From contig NZ_JACMYK010000044.1 of assembly GCF_020889785.1 (NCBI RefSeq), positions 1 to 50,311 on the forward strand: a DNA stretch of 50,311 nucleotides, read 5' to 3'. The notes beneath the pieces are model-generated. The model saw only the letters and a program-made list of their open reading frames with translations. It searched no databases and had not been told where the DNA came from. The stretch comes from Bradyrhizobium acaciae (lineage in GTDB: Bacteria > Pseudomonadota > Alphaproteobacteria > Rhizobiales > Xanthobacteraceae). Below, piece by piece: positions 33,407-42,149 of this stretch (its first letter is position 1; each line of letters opens with the position of its first letter). Made by a program: the position numbers and the translations under genes.

Positions 33407-33630
33407 GGTCTCATTCCCTAACTTGATCCCCTGACATTGCCGATCCAATGCCTTGATGTCACGGGGTTTTGCCGCCGAATTAAGCAGACCTCAGCCGGTT
33501 TTTCGGGCAGCCTTACGGATACCCCTTAGCAAATGCCAGAAGCCAATGCATATCGCGCTGGCCCGCCCCTTGCTACCATCCCATCAAGTCATGCACTGTG
33601 TCACATGGCTTGGGAGGGCAGTCGGGATAT

Positions 33631-35049
33631 ATGGCAGTCGCGTTCGATGAGATGAACGGCCTCGGCGAGGATCTTCGCCCGGCCTACCAGGAGCTCTCCC
33701 GCTGGCTCAAAGAGACGCCACCGGATGCGCTCGAATATCGACGCCAGGAAGCGGAGCTGCTGTTCCGCCGGATCGGCATTACCTTTGCGGTCTACGGCGA
33801 TTCCGAGGCCCAGGAACGGCTGATCCCATTCGACGTCATCCCGCGCATCATATCCGCGAACGAGTGGACGCTGCTGGAGAAGGGCCTGAAGCAGCGCGTG
33901 CTCGCGCTCAACATGTTCCTCAAGGACATCTATCACGGCCGCGACATCCTGCGTGCAAACGTCATCCCCGAAGACCTGATCTTCCAGAACCCGGTCTTCC
34001 GCCCGGAGATGAACGGCCAGGACGTGCCGCACGACATCTACGTCCACATCGCCGGCATCGACATCATCCGCACCGACCCCGACAACTTCATCGTGCTGGA
34101 GGACAATGCGCGCACGCCGTCCGGTGTCTCCTACATGCTGGAAAACCGCGAGATCATGATGCGGCTGTTTCCGGACCTGTTCGCGCGGCACCGCGTCGCG
34201 CCCGTGGAGCGCTATCCGGACGAACTGCTGTCGGCGCTGCGCTCGGTCGCGCCGCACAGCGCCTCCGCCGAGCCGACGGTCGCGCTGATGACGCCCGGCG
34301 TCTACAACTCGGCCTATTACGAGCACTCGTTCCTGGCCGACAAGCTCGGCATCGAGCTGGTCGAGGGGCGCGACCTCATCGTCAAGAACGACGAGGTGTT
34401 CATGCGCACCACCGAGGGGCTGAAGCGGGTCGACGTAATCTACCGGCGCGTCGACGACGACTTCCTCGATCCCCTCACCTTCCGTCCGGATTCCGCGCTC
34501 GGCGTCCCCGGACTGATGTCGGCCTACGCGGCCGGCAACATCACGCTCGCCAATGCGGTCGGCACCGGCATCGCCGACGACAAGGCGATCTACTCCTACA
34601 TGCCCGACATCGTGAAGTTCTACCTCAGCGAGGAGCCGATCCTGAAGAACGTGCAGACCTGGCGCTGCCGCGAACCACAGGATCTGTCCTACGTGCTCGA
34701 CAACCTCGCCGACCTCGTCGTCAAGGAGGTGCACGGCTCGGGCGGCTACGGCATGCTGATCGGCCCCGCCGCCACCAAGGCGACCATCGAGGCGTTCCGC
34801 GACAAGCTCAAGCGCGAGCCGGAAGGTTTCATTGCGCAGCCGACGCTGGCGCTGTCGACCTGCCCGACCTGCACCGACAAGGGCCTGGCGCCGCGCCATG
34901 TCGACCTCCGCCCGTTCGTGCTGACCGGCTCCAGCCACACCACCATCGTGCCCGGCGGGCTGACCCGCGTCGCGCTGAAGGAAGGCTCGCTCGTGGTCAA
35001 TTCGAGCCAGGGCGGCGGCACCAAGGACACCTGGATACTGAGCGAGTAG
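33631..35049 (+). CDS. Circularly permuted ATP-grasp type 2 family protein
   Basis: A 472-residue protein of the CP_ATPgrasp family. Marks: DEMNGLGEDLRPAYQELSRW at the start, AGIDIIRTDPDNFIVLEDN and RTPSGVSYMLENREIMMRLF in the first half, and DLVVKEVHGSGGYGMLIGP near residue 370. ATP-grasp enzymes join a carboxylate to an amine using ATP. The neighbours, alpha-E protein, transglutaminase and Anbu, match a locus predicted by comparative genomics to make or degrade a peptide tag. No substrate is known. A ribosome site is not obvious; the GGGAGGG lies 15 bases upstream. Confidence 0.92.
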   Translation: MAVAFDEMNGLGEDLRPAYQELSRWLKETPPDALEYRRQEAELLFRRIGITFAVYGDSEAQERLIPFDVIPRIISANEWTLLEKGLKQRVLALNMFLKDIYHGRDILRANVIPEDLIFQNPVFRPEMNGQDVPHDIYVHIAGIDIIRTDPDNFIVLEDNARTPSGVSYMLENREIMMRLFPDLFARHRVAPVERYPDELLSALRSVAPHSASAEPTVALMTPGVYNSAYYEHSFLADKLGIELVEGRDLIVKNDEVFMRTTEGLKRVDVIYRRVDDDFLDPLTFRPDSALGVPGLMSAYAAGNITLANAVGTGIADDKAIYSYMPDIVKFYLSEEPILKNVQTWRCREPQDLSYVLDNLADLVVKEVHGSGGYGMLIGPAATKATIEAFRDKLKREPEGFIAQPTLALSTCPTCTDKGLAPRHVDLRPFVLTGSSHTTIVPGGLTRVALKEGSLVVNSSQGGGTKDTWILSE

Positions 35050-35057
35050 TTGAAAGC

Positions 35058-36002
35058 ATGCTGTCGCGCACCGCTGAAAACCTGTTCTGGCTGGCCCGTT
35101 ATGTCGAACGCGCCGAATATCTGGCCCGCACGATCGACGCCACGTTACGCGTCACCGCATTGCCCGCGGCCTATGTCGGCAAGACCAATGAGTGGGATTC
35201 CGCGCTGCTCACCGCCGGCGTCGGCGCCGCCTTCTACGACCACTACGAAGAGGCCAACGAGCGAAACGTCATCGAGTACCTCTCCTTCTCGGACGAAAAC
35301 CCCGCCTCGATCAAGAACTGCATCGAGGCGGCGCGGCTCAATTCGCGCTCGGTACGAACAGCGCTGACGTCGGAGATGTGGGACACCATCAACTCGGCCT
35401 GGATCGAGCTGCAGGCGGTCTGGAACAAGGGTCCCGCCAACCGCGAGGAGCTGGCGAAATTCCTGCGCTTCGTGCAGGAGACCTCGCTGCGCTTCGATGG
35501 TTCGGCCTACCGGACCATGCTGCGCAACGACGCCTACTGGTTCTCACGACTGGGCGTGCATCTCGAGCGCGCCGACAACACCGCCCGCATTCTCGACGTG
35601 AAGTATCACATGCTGCTGCCTGAGGAGGAGCATGTCGGCGGCCCGCTGGATTACTACCAGTGGACCTCGATCCTGCGCTCGGTGTCGGCAACGACCGCCT
35701 ATCACTGGGTCTACCGGGAAACCCTGAAACCCTGGCTGATCGCCGACCTGTTGATCCTCAACGACACGCTGCCGCGCTCGCTTGCAAGCTGCTACAGCAA
35801 TCTGGTGCGCAATCTGGACCAGATCGGCGTCGCCTATGGCCGCCAGGGCGCCTCACAACGCCACGCCCGCGGCATCAGGAACCGGCTCGAGCACAGCCAT
35901 ATGGACGACATCTTCCAGCACGGCGTGCACGAATTCATCCAGGAATTCATCGCTGATAACTCACGGCTGGGTGAGATCATCACCAAGCAGTATCTGATCT
36001 GA
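35058..36002 (+). CDS. Alpha-E domain protein
   Basis: A 314-residue all-helical protein beginning MLSRTAENLFWLARYVERAE, the signature start of the alpha-E family. The Glu-rich helix segments LGVHLERADNTARILDV and the ending RIGLGEIITKQYLI-like tail are typical. It starts 8 bases after the ATP-grasp stop. The family is always found with the ATP-grasp and transglutaminase genes and has no proven activity. Confidence 0.92.
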   Translation: MLSRTAENLFWLARYVERAEYLARTIDATLRVTALPAAYVGKTNEWDSALLTAGVGAAFYDHYEEANERNVIEYLSFSDENPASIKNCIEAARLNSRSVRTALTSEMWDTINSAWIELQAVWNKGPANREELAKFLRFVQETSLRFDGSAYRTMLRNDAYWFSRLGVHLERADNTARILDVKYHMLLPEEEHVGGPLDYYQWTSILRSVSATTAYHWVYRETLKPWLIADLLILNDTLPRSLASCYSNLVRNLDQIGVAYGRQGASQRHARGIRNRLEHSHMDDIFQHGVHEFIQEFIADNSRLGEIITKQYLI

Positions 36003-36020
36003 CCGATTTTGACGCAAAAT

Positions 36021-36118
36021 CTCGTGATGGCCGGGCTTGACCCGGCCATCCACGTCTTGCTTTGAAGGGCGATTAGGAAGAAAGACGTGGATGCCCGGAA
36101 CAAGTCCGGGCATGACGA
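36021..36118. repeat. GGCCGGG-type hairpin repeat
   Basis: First stem GATGGCCGGG-N4-CCCGGCCATC (36026-36050), then CACGTCTT...AAGACGTG, then GCCCGGA...TCCGGGC. It separates the alpha-E gene from the transglutaminase gene, leaving the two 138 bp apart. Confidence 0.65.
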
Positions 36119-36140
36119 TCCCAACTGCAGTTGATCGACC

Positions 36141-36983
36141 ATGCGCCTGCGGATAGCCCATACCACCACCTATCGCTACGAGCCGGCGGCATCGGGCGTG
36201 ATCCAGATTCTGCGGATGACGCCGGGCAGCCATGACGGCCAGTATGTCGCGGATTGGCAGATCGACGTCTCGACCGATTCCCGGCTCGATACCCATGAGG
36301 ACGCCTTCGGCAACGTCACCCATGTGCTGACACACGGTGCCATCAGCGACCTCACCATCCATTGCGAGGGCCTGGTCGAGACCCAGGACACCGGCGGCGT
36401 ACTGAAAGGCAGCGACGAGCGGTTTCCGCCGAGCCTGTTCCTGCGCCCCACGTCCCTGACCGACCTCAACCCGGCGATGACGAGTTTGGTGCGCGAGCTG
36501 CGCGCAGAGGCCGGCGCCGACGTGCTCGGCTTCCTGCACGCGCTGATGGTGCAGATCTACGAACACATGACCTTCGACGAAGACCCGACCAACAGCGCCA
36601 CCTCGGCTTCCGAGGCATTCGCGCTGAAGCGCGGGGTCTGCCAGGACTACGCCCACATCCTGATCGCCTGCGCGCGCGCCGGCGGCGTTCCGGCGCGGTT
36701 CGTCTCCGGTCACTTCCTGCGCTCCGACGGCATGGTCAACCAGCAGGCCGGCCACGCCTGGGCCGAGGCCTTCGTGCCCGACCTCGGCTGGATCGGCTTC
36801 GACGCCGCGAACGGCATCTGCACGACCGACGCCCATGCCCGCGTCGCAATCGGCCTCGACTATCTCGGTGCCGCCCCCGTGCGCGGCACCCGCTATGGCG
36901 GCGGCAACGAGACACTGACGGTCGCGGTCAAGGTCGATCAGGCCGGACGACCCGGGCAGTGGCAGAGCCAGACGCAGTCGTAG
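36141..36983 (+). CDS. Transglutaminase family protein
   Basis: A 280-residue papain-fold protein. The N-terminal beta domain (IAHTTTYRYEPAASG) is typical of bacterial members. The Cys-His-Asp triad is visible: GVCQDYAH near residue 172, AGHAWAE near 208 and FDAANG near 223. Such enzymes may cleave or form amide bonds. Third gene of the ATP-grasp/alpha-E/Anbu locus. No signal peptide is seen, so it is cytoplasmic. Confidence 0.92.
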   Translation: MRLRIAHTTTYRYEPAASGVIQILRMTPGSHDGQYVADWQIDVSTDSRLDTHEDAFGNVTHVLTHGAISDLTIHCEGLVETQDTGGVLKGSDERFPPSLFLRPTSLTDLNPAMTSLVRELRAEAGADVLGFLHALMVQIYEHMTFDEDPTNSATSASEAFALKRGVCQDYAHILIACARAGGVPARFVSGHFLRSDGMVNQQAGHAWAEAFVPDLGWIGFDAANGICTTDAHARVAIGLDYLGAAPVRGTRYGGGNETLTVAVKVDQAGRPGQWQSQTQS

Positions 36984-36998
36984 GCCCCACTCTTTCGC

Positions 36999-37104
36999 CG
37001 TCATTCCGGGGCGCGCCTCTTCGGCGCGAACCCGGAATCCATTCGTCCGCGCAATCGGCGGTGCGATGGATTCCGGGCTCTCGCTTCGCGAGCCCGGAAT
37101 GACG
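36999..37104. repeat. CGTCATTCCGGG-type intergenic repeat
   Basis: Starts CGTCATTCCGGG and ends with CCCGGAATGACG; inner GGATTCC/GGAATCC arms pair. A second copy of this family lies at 48280-48384. It sits at the left edge of the insert that separates the transglutaminase from Anbu. Confidence 0.75.
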
Positions 37105-37164
37105 ATCGTAAGACGTGATCGTGCTATGATCGCTGCTGCATCAACCGACCCATCGGGACACGCC

Positions 37165-37590
37165 ATGGCCACCGTGAAGCTGCTTTCCGACGACGAGCTC
37201 TCAGCCGAGGCACGCGCCGTCTTCGACGACATCCGCGCGACGCGAAAATCGGATTTCATCAACAATTTCTGGCGCGCGCTCGCGCATGATCCGAAAACCC
37301 TGCGGCGAACCTGGGAGAGCATCAAGGAGGTGATGGCGCCGGGTGCGCTCGATCCGAAAGTCAAGGAAATGCTCTATGTTGCGGTCTCCGTGGCCCATGG
37401 CTGCAGCTACTGCATCCACTCGCACACCGCGGCCGCCCGCGCCAAAGGCATGACCGACGCCGAGTATCAGGAAATGCTGGCGATCGTCGGCATGGCCGCC
37501 GAAACCAACCGGCTGGTCACCGGGCTCGGCGTGCCGGTGGACGAGGCGTTCCTCGTCGATGCACCGGCAGGACGACGGCAAGAGCCGTGA
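37165..37590 (+). CDS. Carboxymuconolactone decarboxylase family (AhpD-like) protein
   Basis: A 141-residue helical protein starting MATVKLLSDDEL. The AhpD-type redox centre CSYCIHSH (CxxC followed by His) is at about residues 78-85, in AVSVAHGCSYCIHSHTAAA. Such proteins reduce peroxides or act as carriers in a peroxidase relay. Codons before 37165 lie in the repeat and were rejected. Confidence 0.88.
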   Translation: MATVKLLSDDELSAEARAVFDDIRATRKSDFINNFWRALAHDPKTLRRTWESIKEVMAPGALDPKVKEMLYVAVSVAHGCSYCIHSHTAAARAKGMTDAEYQEMLAIVGMAAETNRLVTGLGVPVDEAFLVDAPAGRRQEP

Positions 37591-37902
37591 CGTTGTTGCA
37601 GCCCCTCGCGACGTTGCGCAGCACGGGAACGATCAGGCCGCCGCCGCCGCGCTCCCGATCACAACGCGGGGAGCCCTCTTTCTCGAGCAAGGGACATGGC
37701 GTAATTTGCCGTGAGCTGTTCTTTGAGACGGGACGGGCCGACGTCGCCGTCTGACAGAACGGGCAGCGGTCAGGCCATCGGCAGGCATCTCAGTCTGAAA
37801 CCAGCGCCTGCCTTATGTGGCGCTCCTTCAACTTCAACGTGAAGCAAGTTCGCCTGCCGCGCACGCGGCAGACAAGGGAATGCACAACCCTTGGAGGACG
37901 AC
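37591..37902 (+). other. 312-bp intergenic region, no gene seen
   Basis: No coding frame with a plausible start is found. It contains a CTGCCGCG/CGCGGCAG hairpin (37855-37872) about 30 bp before the next gene start, possibly a stop or regulatory structure, and the GGAGG ribosome site of the GYD gene. Confidence 0.4.
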
Positions 37903-38196
37903 ATGGCAACATTCATATTGAGGATCGACTGGACCGACCAGGGAATTCGTAACGTCAAGGAAGCTCCCAAGCGCAGCCGAGCGGCGAGAGAACTCGCCCA
38001 GAAGCTCGGTATCGAAATCAAGGAGGTCTATCTCACCTCCGGCGAGCATGACATTCTTCTCCTCGCCGAAGCGCCCCTCGGCGACAACATTACAAAACTC
38101 GCGCTTGCCCTCAGCTCGATGGGAAACATTCGAACCTGCACCTCGCGGGCGTGGCCCGAAGCCGAGTGGACCAAGCTGATATCCGAGCTCCCGTAG
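37903..38196 (+). CDS. GYD domain protein
   Basis: A 97-residue protein with the GYD-type fold. It starts MATFILRIDWTDQGIRNVKE, followed by KEVYLTSGEHDILLLAEAP, the family core, and GNIRTCTSRAWPEAE. A GGAGG ribosome site lies 5 bases before the ATG. GYD proteins form dimeric ferredoxin-like folds of unknown role. Usual length is about 95-100. Confidence 0.88.
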   Translation: MATFILRIDWTDQGIRNVKEAPKRSRAARELAQKLGIEIKEVYLTSGEHDILLLAEAPLGDNITKLALALSSMGNIRTCTSRAWPEAEWTKLISELP

Positions 38197-38385
38197 CGGC
38201 TTCGGATATCCCGATGGATCTCTGCGCGGTCTGACCGGCGGGTGCCGCCGCAACCTTGGCACCCGGCGATCAGCCCCGGGGACCGCGCGTGTGCGCAGGA
38301 ACAGCCGCTCCTGGTCGCGTGAACGACTGAAGACGCGAAACGCACGAGGACGACGGCGCATGTCATTGCCAGCGGGGCAGATGCG

Positions 38386-39996
38386 TCACTTGTCCAGCCA
38401 GACATCCTCGAAGCGCAGATTGTTGTACTGGCTGTTGTCGTGCGGATGGAAGTTCTTCACGTAGGGCTGCCAGCAATTGCCGGCCGATGAGTGCAGGATG
38501 ACCGGACGTGCGGCATCGTCGACCAGGAGCCGCTCGATGTCGAACACGATCTTGCGACGCGTGTCCTTGTCGACCTCGCGCGACTGTGCCGCGAGCAATT
38601 TGTCGACCTCGGCATTGCAATACTGGGTGTAGTTGCGCTCCGAGTTGCAGGAATAGTTCTCGACCAGATTGCCGTCGGGATCGTCGACGCTGACGCCGGT
38701 GACGTTGAGGCCGATCGTGTAGTCCTTGCGCTGCAGCCGCGAGTACCAGCGCGGCGTATCCAGGATATCGAGTTCGGCGACGATGTAGATCTTCTTGAGC
38801 TGGTCGGCGAGGATCACGGCCGGATCGCGATAGGTCGGCAGATTGCGGGTCTGGATCTTGATCGACAGCGGCTTGGCGTCGCTGTAACCGAGCTTCTGCA
38901 TGATCGCCTGCGCGTCGGCGAGGTTCTTCCCGGTGTCGGGACCGTAGCCCATCAGCGTCGACAGCACGTCGTCCGGCATGCCCCACTCGCCTTCGGGCCT
39001 GGCCTGCATCGCGCCGCCGAGCCGCCCGGTGCCCTCGAACAGGATCGAGTTGAAGGCCTTGCGATCGAGCGCCAGCGACATCGCCTTGCGGATATCGGGA
39101 TTGTCGAACGGCGGATTGACGCGGTTGACCAGCAGATTGATCTGCAGATTGGTCGACGTCATCTCGCAGATCGCGCTCGGCGACCGCGCCTTGACATCCT
39201 TCATCAAGGGAATGCTGACATCGGACGGAAAGGTGATGTCGTAGTCGCCGGTCGCGAACGCCAGCATGCGCGTGGCACGGCTGTCGATCGAGCGCACCGC
39301 GATCTCGTCGAGATACGGCCGGTCCTTCTTGAAGTAATCGGGGTTGCGGACGAGACGGATCGAATCGCCGCGCCGGAACTCGACGAACTTGAACGGGCCG
39401 GTGCCGATGGGCTTGGTGCGCATGACCTGCTGCGTCACGTGGCAGGGATAGACCACCGAGAAGGCACTGGCGAGCAGCGCCAGCAGGCCGGGCTGCGGCT
39501 CGGTCAGCTCGAAGGTCGCTTCATCGTCGCCATTGACGCTGACATCCCTGAGCTTCGAGTACCAAACCTTGCGCGGATTGCGCTTGAAGTCCTGGGTTTT
39601 GGAGTCTTGGGTCTCGCCCTTGCCGATCAGCATCCGCCAGGTGCACTGCACGTCCCTGGCCGTGAACGGCTGGCCGTCATGCCATTTCACGCCATGGCGC
39701 AGCTTGAAGGTGAGCTTTGTGTTGGTCGGGTCCCACGACCAGCTCTCGGCGAGATCGGGGATCACGGTGTCGATGCTTTCGTGCACCTTGGCCGGATCGA
39801 ACACCACGAGGTTGTTGAAGACGGCGGCGAACGGCATCACCGAAGCGATGGTGGATTCCTCGAGCAACGAGGTCGAGGGCGGATTGTCGTTGTGATAGAG
39901 CCGCAGCGTGCCGCCCTTCTTCTGCGCCGATGCCGGGCTCGCGGCCATCGCCGCGACACCTAGTGCCATGATGCATGCGGCCAGTTTGAACGACAT
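38386..39996 (-). CDS. Orphan ABC transporter substrate-binding protein (family 5)
   Basis: A 536-residue periplasmic peptide-type binding protein. Signal peptide residues 1-24 (MSFKLAACIMALGVAAMA..., cut near SPASA/Q). Family motifs KLRHGVKWHDGQPFTARDVQ and PIGTGPFKFVEFRRGD are clear. GGGAGGCGAGA precedes the ATG. No permease or ATPase genes are near, so it may use a shared transporter. It occupies the stretch between the transglutaminase and Anbu genes on the opposite strand. Confidence 0.92.
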   Translation of the reverse strand: MSFKLAACIMALGVAAMAASPASAQKKGGTLRLYHNDNPPSTSLLEESTIASVMPFAAVFNNLVVFDPAKVHESIDTVIPDLAESWSWDPTNTKLTFKLRHGVKWHDGQPFTARDVQCTWRMLIGKGETQDSKTQDFKRNPRKVWYSKLRDVSVNGDDEATFELTEPQPGLLALLASAFSVVYPCHVTQQVMRTKPIGTGPFKFVEFRRGDSIRLVRNPDYFKKDRPYLDEIAVRSIDSRATRMLAFATGDYDITFPSDVSIPLMKDVKARSPSAICEMTSTNLQINLLVNRVNPPFDNPDIRKAMSLALDRKAFNSILFEGTGRLGGAMQARPEGEWGMPDDVLSTLMGYGPDTGKNLADAQAIMQKLGYSDAKPLSIKIQTRNLPTYRDPAVILADQLKKIYIVAELDILDTPRWYSRLQRKDYTIGLNVTGVSVDDPDGNLVENYSCNSERNYTQYCNAEVDKLLAAQSREVDKDTRRKIVFDIERLLVDDAARPVILHSSAGNCWQPYVKNFHPHDNSQYNNLRFEDVWLDK

Positions 39997-40295
39997 TCTC
40001 GCCTCCCGGAATTCTTTTGTTGTCGGTTGCAGCCAGTCGAGCACAAGGCCCGGTGCCTCGCAATGACAGGGGGTGCGGATCATTGCCGGCTGCGCACAAC
40101 GCAGAGCAAGGCCAACGCCCCGCAATTCCGATCAGCCGTCGGCGGGAACAAACGCCGACAGGCCGTCTCCGCGATCGGCCTCTGCCCTTTCTGACCAGCC
40201 ACCGCATGTCCCGTCACGGGGAATTAGGGTTGGATGCGACCTCGAAATTGGCTACACGTTCAGCGCCGATAAACTCGGATCGTTGGGGACTGGAA

Positions 40296-41057
40296 ATGAC
40301 CTATTGCTGCGGAATTCTGGTGCGAGACGGTCTCGTCATGATCGCCGATACGCGCACCAATGCCGGTCTCGACAACGTCTCGACCTTCCGCAAGCTGCAC
40401 ATCTTCTCGACACCCGGCGAGCGCATCATGGCGATCGCCAGCGCCGGCAATCTGGCGATCAGCCAGTCGGTGCTGTCGACCCTGACCGAGGGCATGGAAA
40501 ATCCGGACACGGGCGAGCTCGAGACGCTGATGAACGCCCCGACCATGTTCCAGGCGGCCCAGCGGATCGGCCGCGCCATCCGCTCGGTGCACGCCACCGA
40601 GGGCGACGCGCTGCGCTCCGAGGATATCTCATTCGACGTCTCGTTCCTGTTCGGCGGCCAGATCAAGGGGTCGCGGATGCGCCTGTTCATGGTCTACACT
40701 GCCGGCAATTTCATCGAATGCACCACTGACACACCGTATTTGCAGATCGGCGAGCACAAATACGGCAAGCCCGTGCTCGATCGCGCCATGCACTACGACG
40801 TCGAGCTCTACGAGGCGCTCAAAACGGGACTGATCTCGATGGATTCGACGATGCGCTCCAATCTCGGCGTCGGGCTGCCGATCGACGTGCTGGTGGTGCG
40901 CACCGACGCCTGCGAGGCCGATCTCAACCACCGCATCGAGGCCGGCGAGCCCTACTTCCACGACCTGCGCTCGCGCTGGTCGGCGGCGCTGCGCGCGGCG
41001 CATCAGAACATTCCACGGCCACCCTACAAGAACGAAACCGAAGCAAAAACAAAGTAA
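40296..41057 (+). CDS. Anbu proteasome-type protease (bacterial proteasome homologue)
   Basis: A 253-residue Ntn-hydrolase of the Anbu family. Residue 2 is Thr (MTYCCGILV), which becomes the N-terminal nucleophile after Met removal; Asp in MIADTRTNAGLDN and Lys in TFRKLHIF are in the places expected for the catalytic Asp17 and Lys33. Anbu assembles into open helical rings and its substrates are unclear. It is the fourth partner of the ATP-grasp/alpha-E/transglutaminase locus, here separated from the others by 3.3 kb. The ribosome site is weak (GGGACTGGAA). Confidence 0.93.
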   Translation: MTYCCGILVRDGLVMIADTRTNAGLDNVSTFRKLHIFSTPGERIMAIASAGNLAISQSVLSTLTEGMENPDTGELETLMNAPTMFQAAQRIGRAIRSVHATEGDALRSEDISFDVSFLFGGQIKGSRMRLFMVYTAGNFIECTTDTPYLQIGEHKYGKPVLDRAMHYDVELYEALKTGLISMDSTMRSNLGVGLPIDVLVVRTDACEADLNHRIEAGEPYFHDLRSRWSAALRAAHQNIPRPPYKNETEAKTK

Positions 41058-41071
41058 GAGGAAACTCGGAG

Positions 41072-41832
41072 ATGACTGAGGCAACCAGCAAGATCGCACT
41101 TGTGACGGGCGCCGGCACCGGCGTCGGGCGCGCCGCGTCGCTCGCTTTGATGGACAAGGGCTACACCGTGGTGCTGGTCGGGCGCCGCCTGGAGATGCTG
41201 GAGGAGACCGCCAAGCTCGGCCCCGCCGGCAAGAGCCTGTGCGTCACCGCCGACATGGCCAACCCGGCCGCGATCGCCGCGCTGTTCGACAAGGTGAAGG
41301 CGACCTACGGCCGGCTCGACGTTCTCTTCAACAATGCCGGCATGGGCGCGCCGCCGGTGAATTTCGAGGACCTGCCGCTCGAGCAGTGGCAGGCCGTCGT
41401 CAACACCAACCTCACCGCGCCGTTCCTGTGCACCCAGCACGCCTTCCGCATCATGAAGGACCAGACGCCGCGCGCGGCCGCATCATCAACAACGGCTCGA
41501 TCTCGGCGCATGCACCGCGGCCGTTCTCGGCGGCCTACACCTCGACCAAGCACGCCATCACCGGCCTGACCAAGGCCTCCAATCTCGACGGCCGCATGTA
41601 CGACATCGCGGTCGGGCAGGTCGATATCGGCAATGCCGCGACCCCGATGACCGACCGCATGGTCAACGGCCCGGGCGTCCTGCAACCGGACGGCACCACC
41701 AAGCACGAGCCGCGCATGGACGCGAAGGCGGTCGGCGACGCCGTGGCCTACATGGCCGGCCTGCCGCTCGACGCCAACGTGTTGTTCATGACCGTCATGG
41801 CGACCAAGATGCCGTTCGTGGGCCGAGGCTGA
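41072..41832 (+). pseudogene. SDR family oxidoreductase, frameshifted in the middle
   Basis: The first part encodes a Rossmann-fold short-chain dehydrogenase: TGAGTGVGRAASLALMDKG near residue 10, NNAGMG near 90. From about 41471 the frame changes and the active-site region continues in another frame: GRIINNGSISAHAPRPFSAA then the YTSTKHA catalytic Tyr/Lys. Adding one G within CGCGCGGCC at 41471-41479 restores a 253-residue protein. The ATG is preceded by AAGAGGAAACTCGGAG, 14 bp after the Anbu stop. Either a sequencing error or a recent inactivation. Confidence 0.85.
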
Positions 41833-42149
41833 TCTTCCCTTTTTCGCTTGCGGCAGAGCTTCACGAGGGCATGGCCGGAATTGTCCCGGCCATGCCCTCG
41901 CAGGGGCGTACGGTCAAAATATCGAAAACAACCCCATGCAAAGTAGCCCGCGGCTGCCGGCGCCCCGACACGGCGGCTTGACACGTCGGGCAACTCAGCA
42001 GTATTTTTCCATTATTCCGAAATCGTGCGCGAGGGAAGAAGGTCAGCGCGAGCCTTCACGACGACGGTGAGAGCCGAACTCGCGGAGAGTCCCCCTCACC
42101 CGCCGCTTCGCGTCGACCTCTCCCCGCAAGCGGGGCGAGGTAAGAAGCC
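41833..42149. other. Intergenic region with hairpin and repeat
   Basis: No gene is seen between the SDR and the MFS gene. It holds a perfect 15-bp hairpin (CGAGGGCATGGCCGG 41864-41878; CCGGCCATGCCCTCG 41886-41900) and a CCCCTCACCC-type repeat copy (42091-42141) like those at 31961-32114. The hairpin may end transcription of the SDR, although no T run follows. Confidence 0.6.

Noticed and set aside
33864..35057. N-terminal extension of the alpha-E frame across the ATP-grasp gene
   Set aside because: The first 398 codons are antiframe noise; the true start is ATG 35058 beginning the family signature.
38197..38385. Possible small gene between the GYD gene and the binding protein
   Set aside because: No start with a ribosome site and no coding bias.
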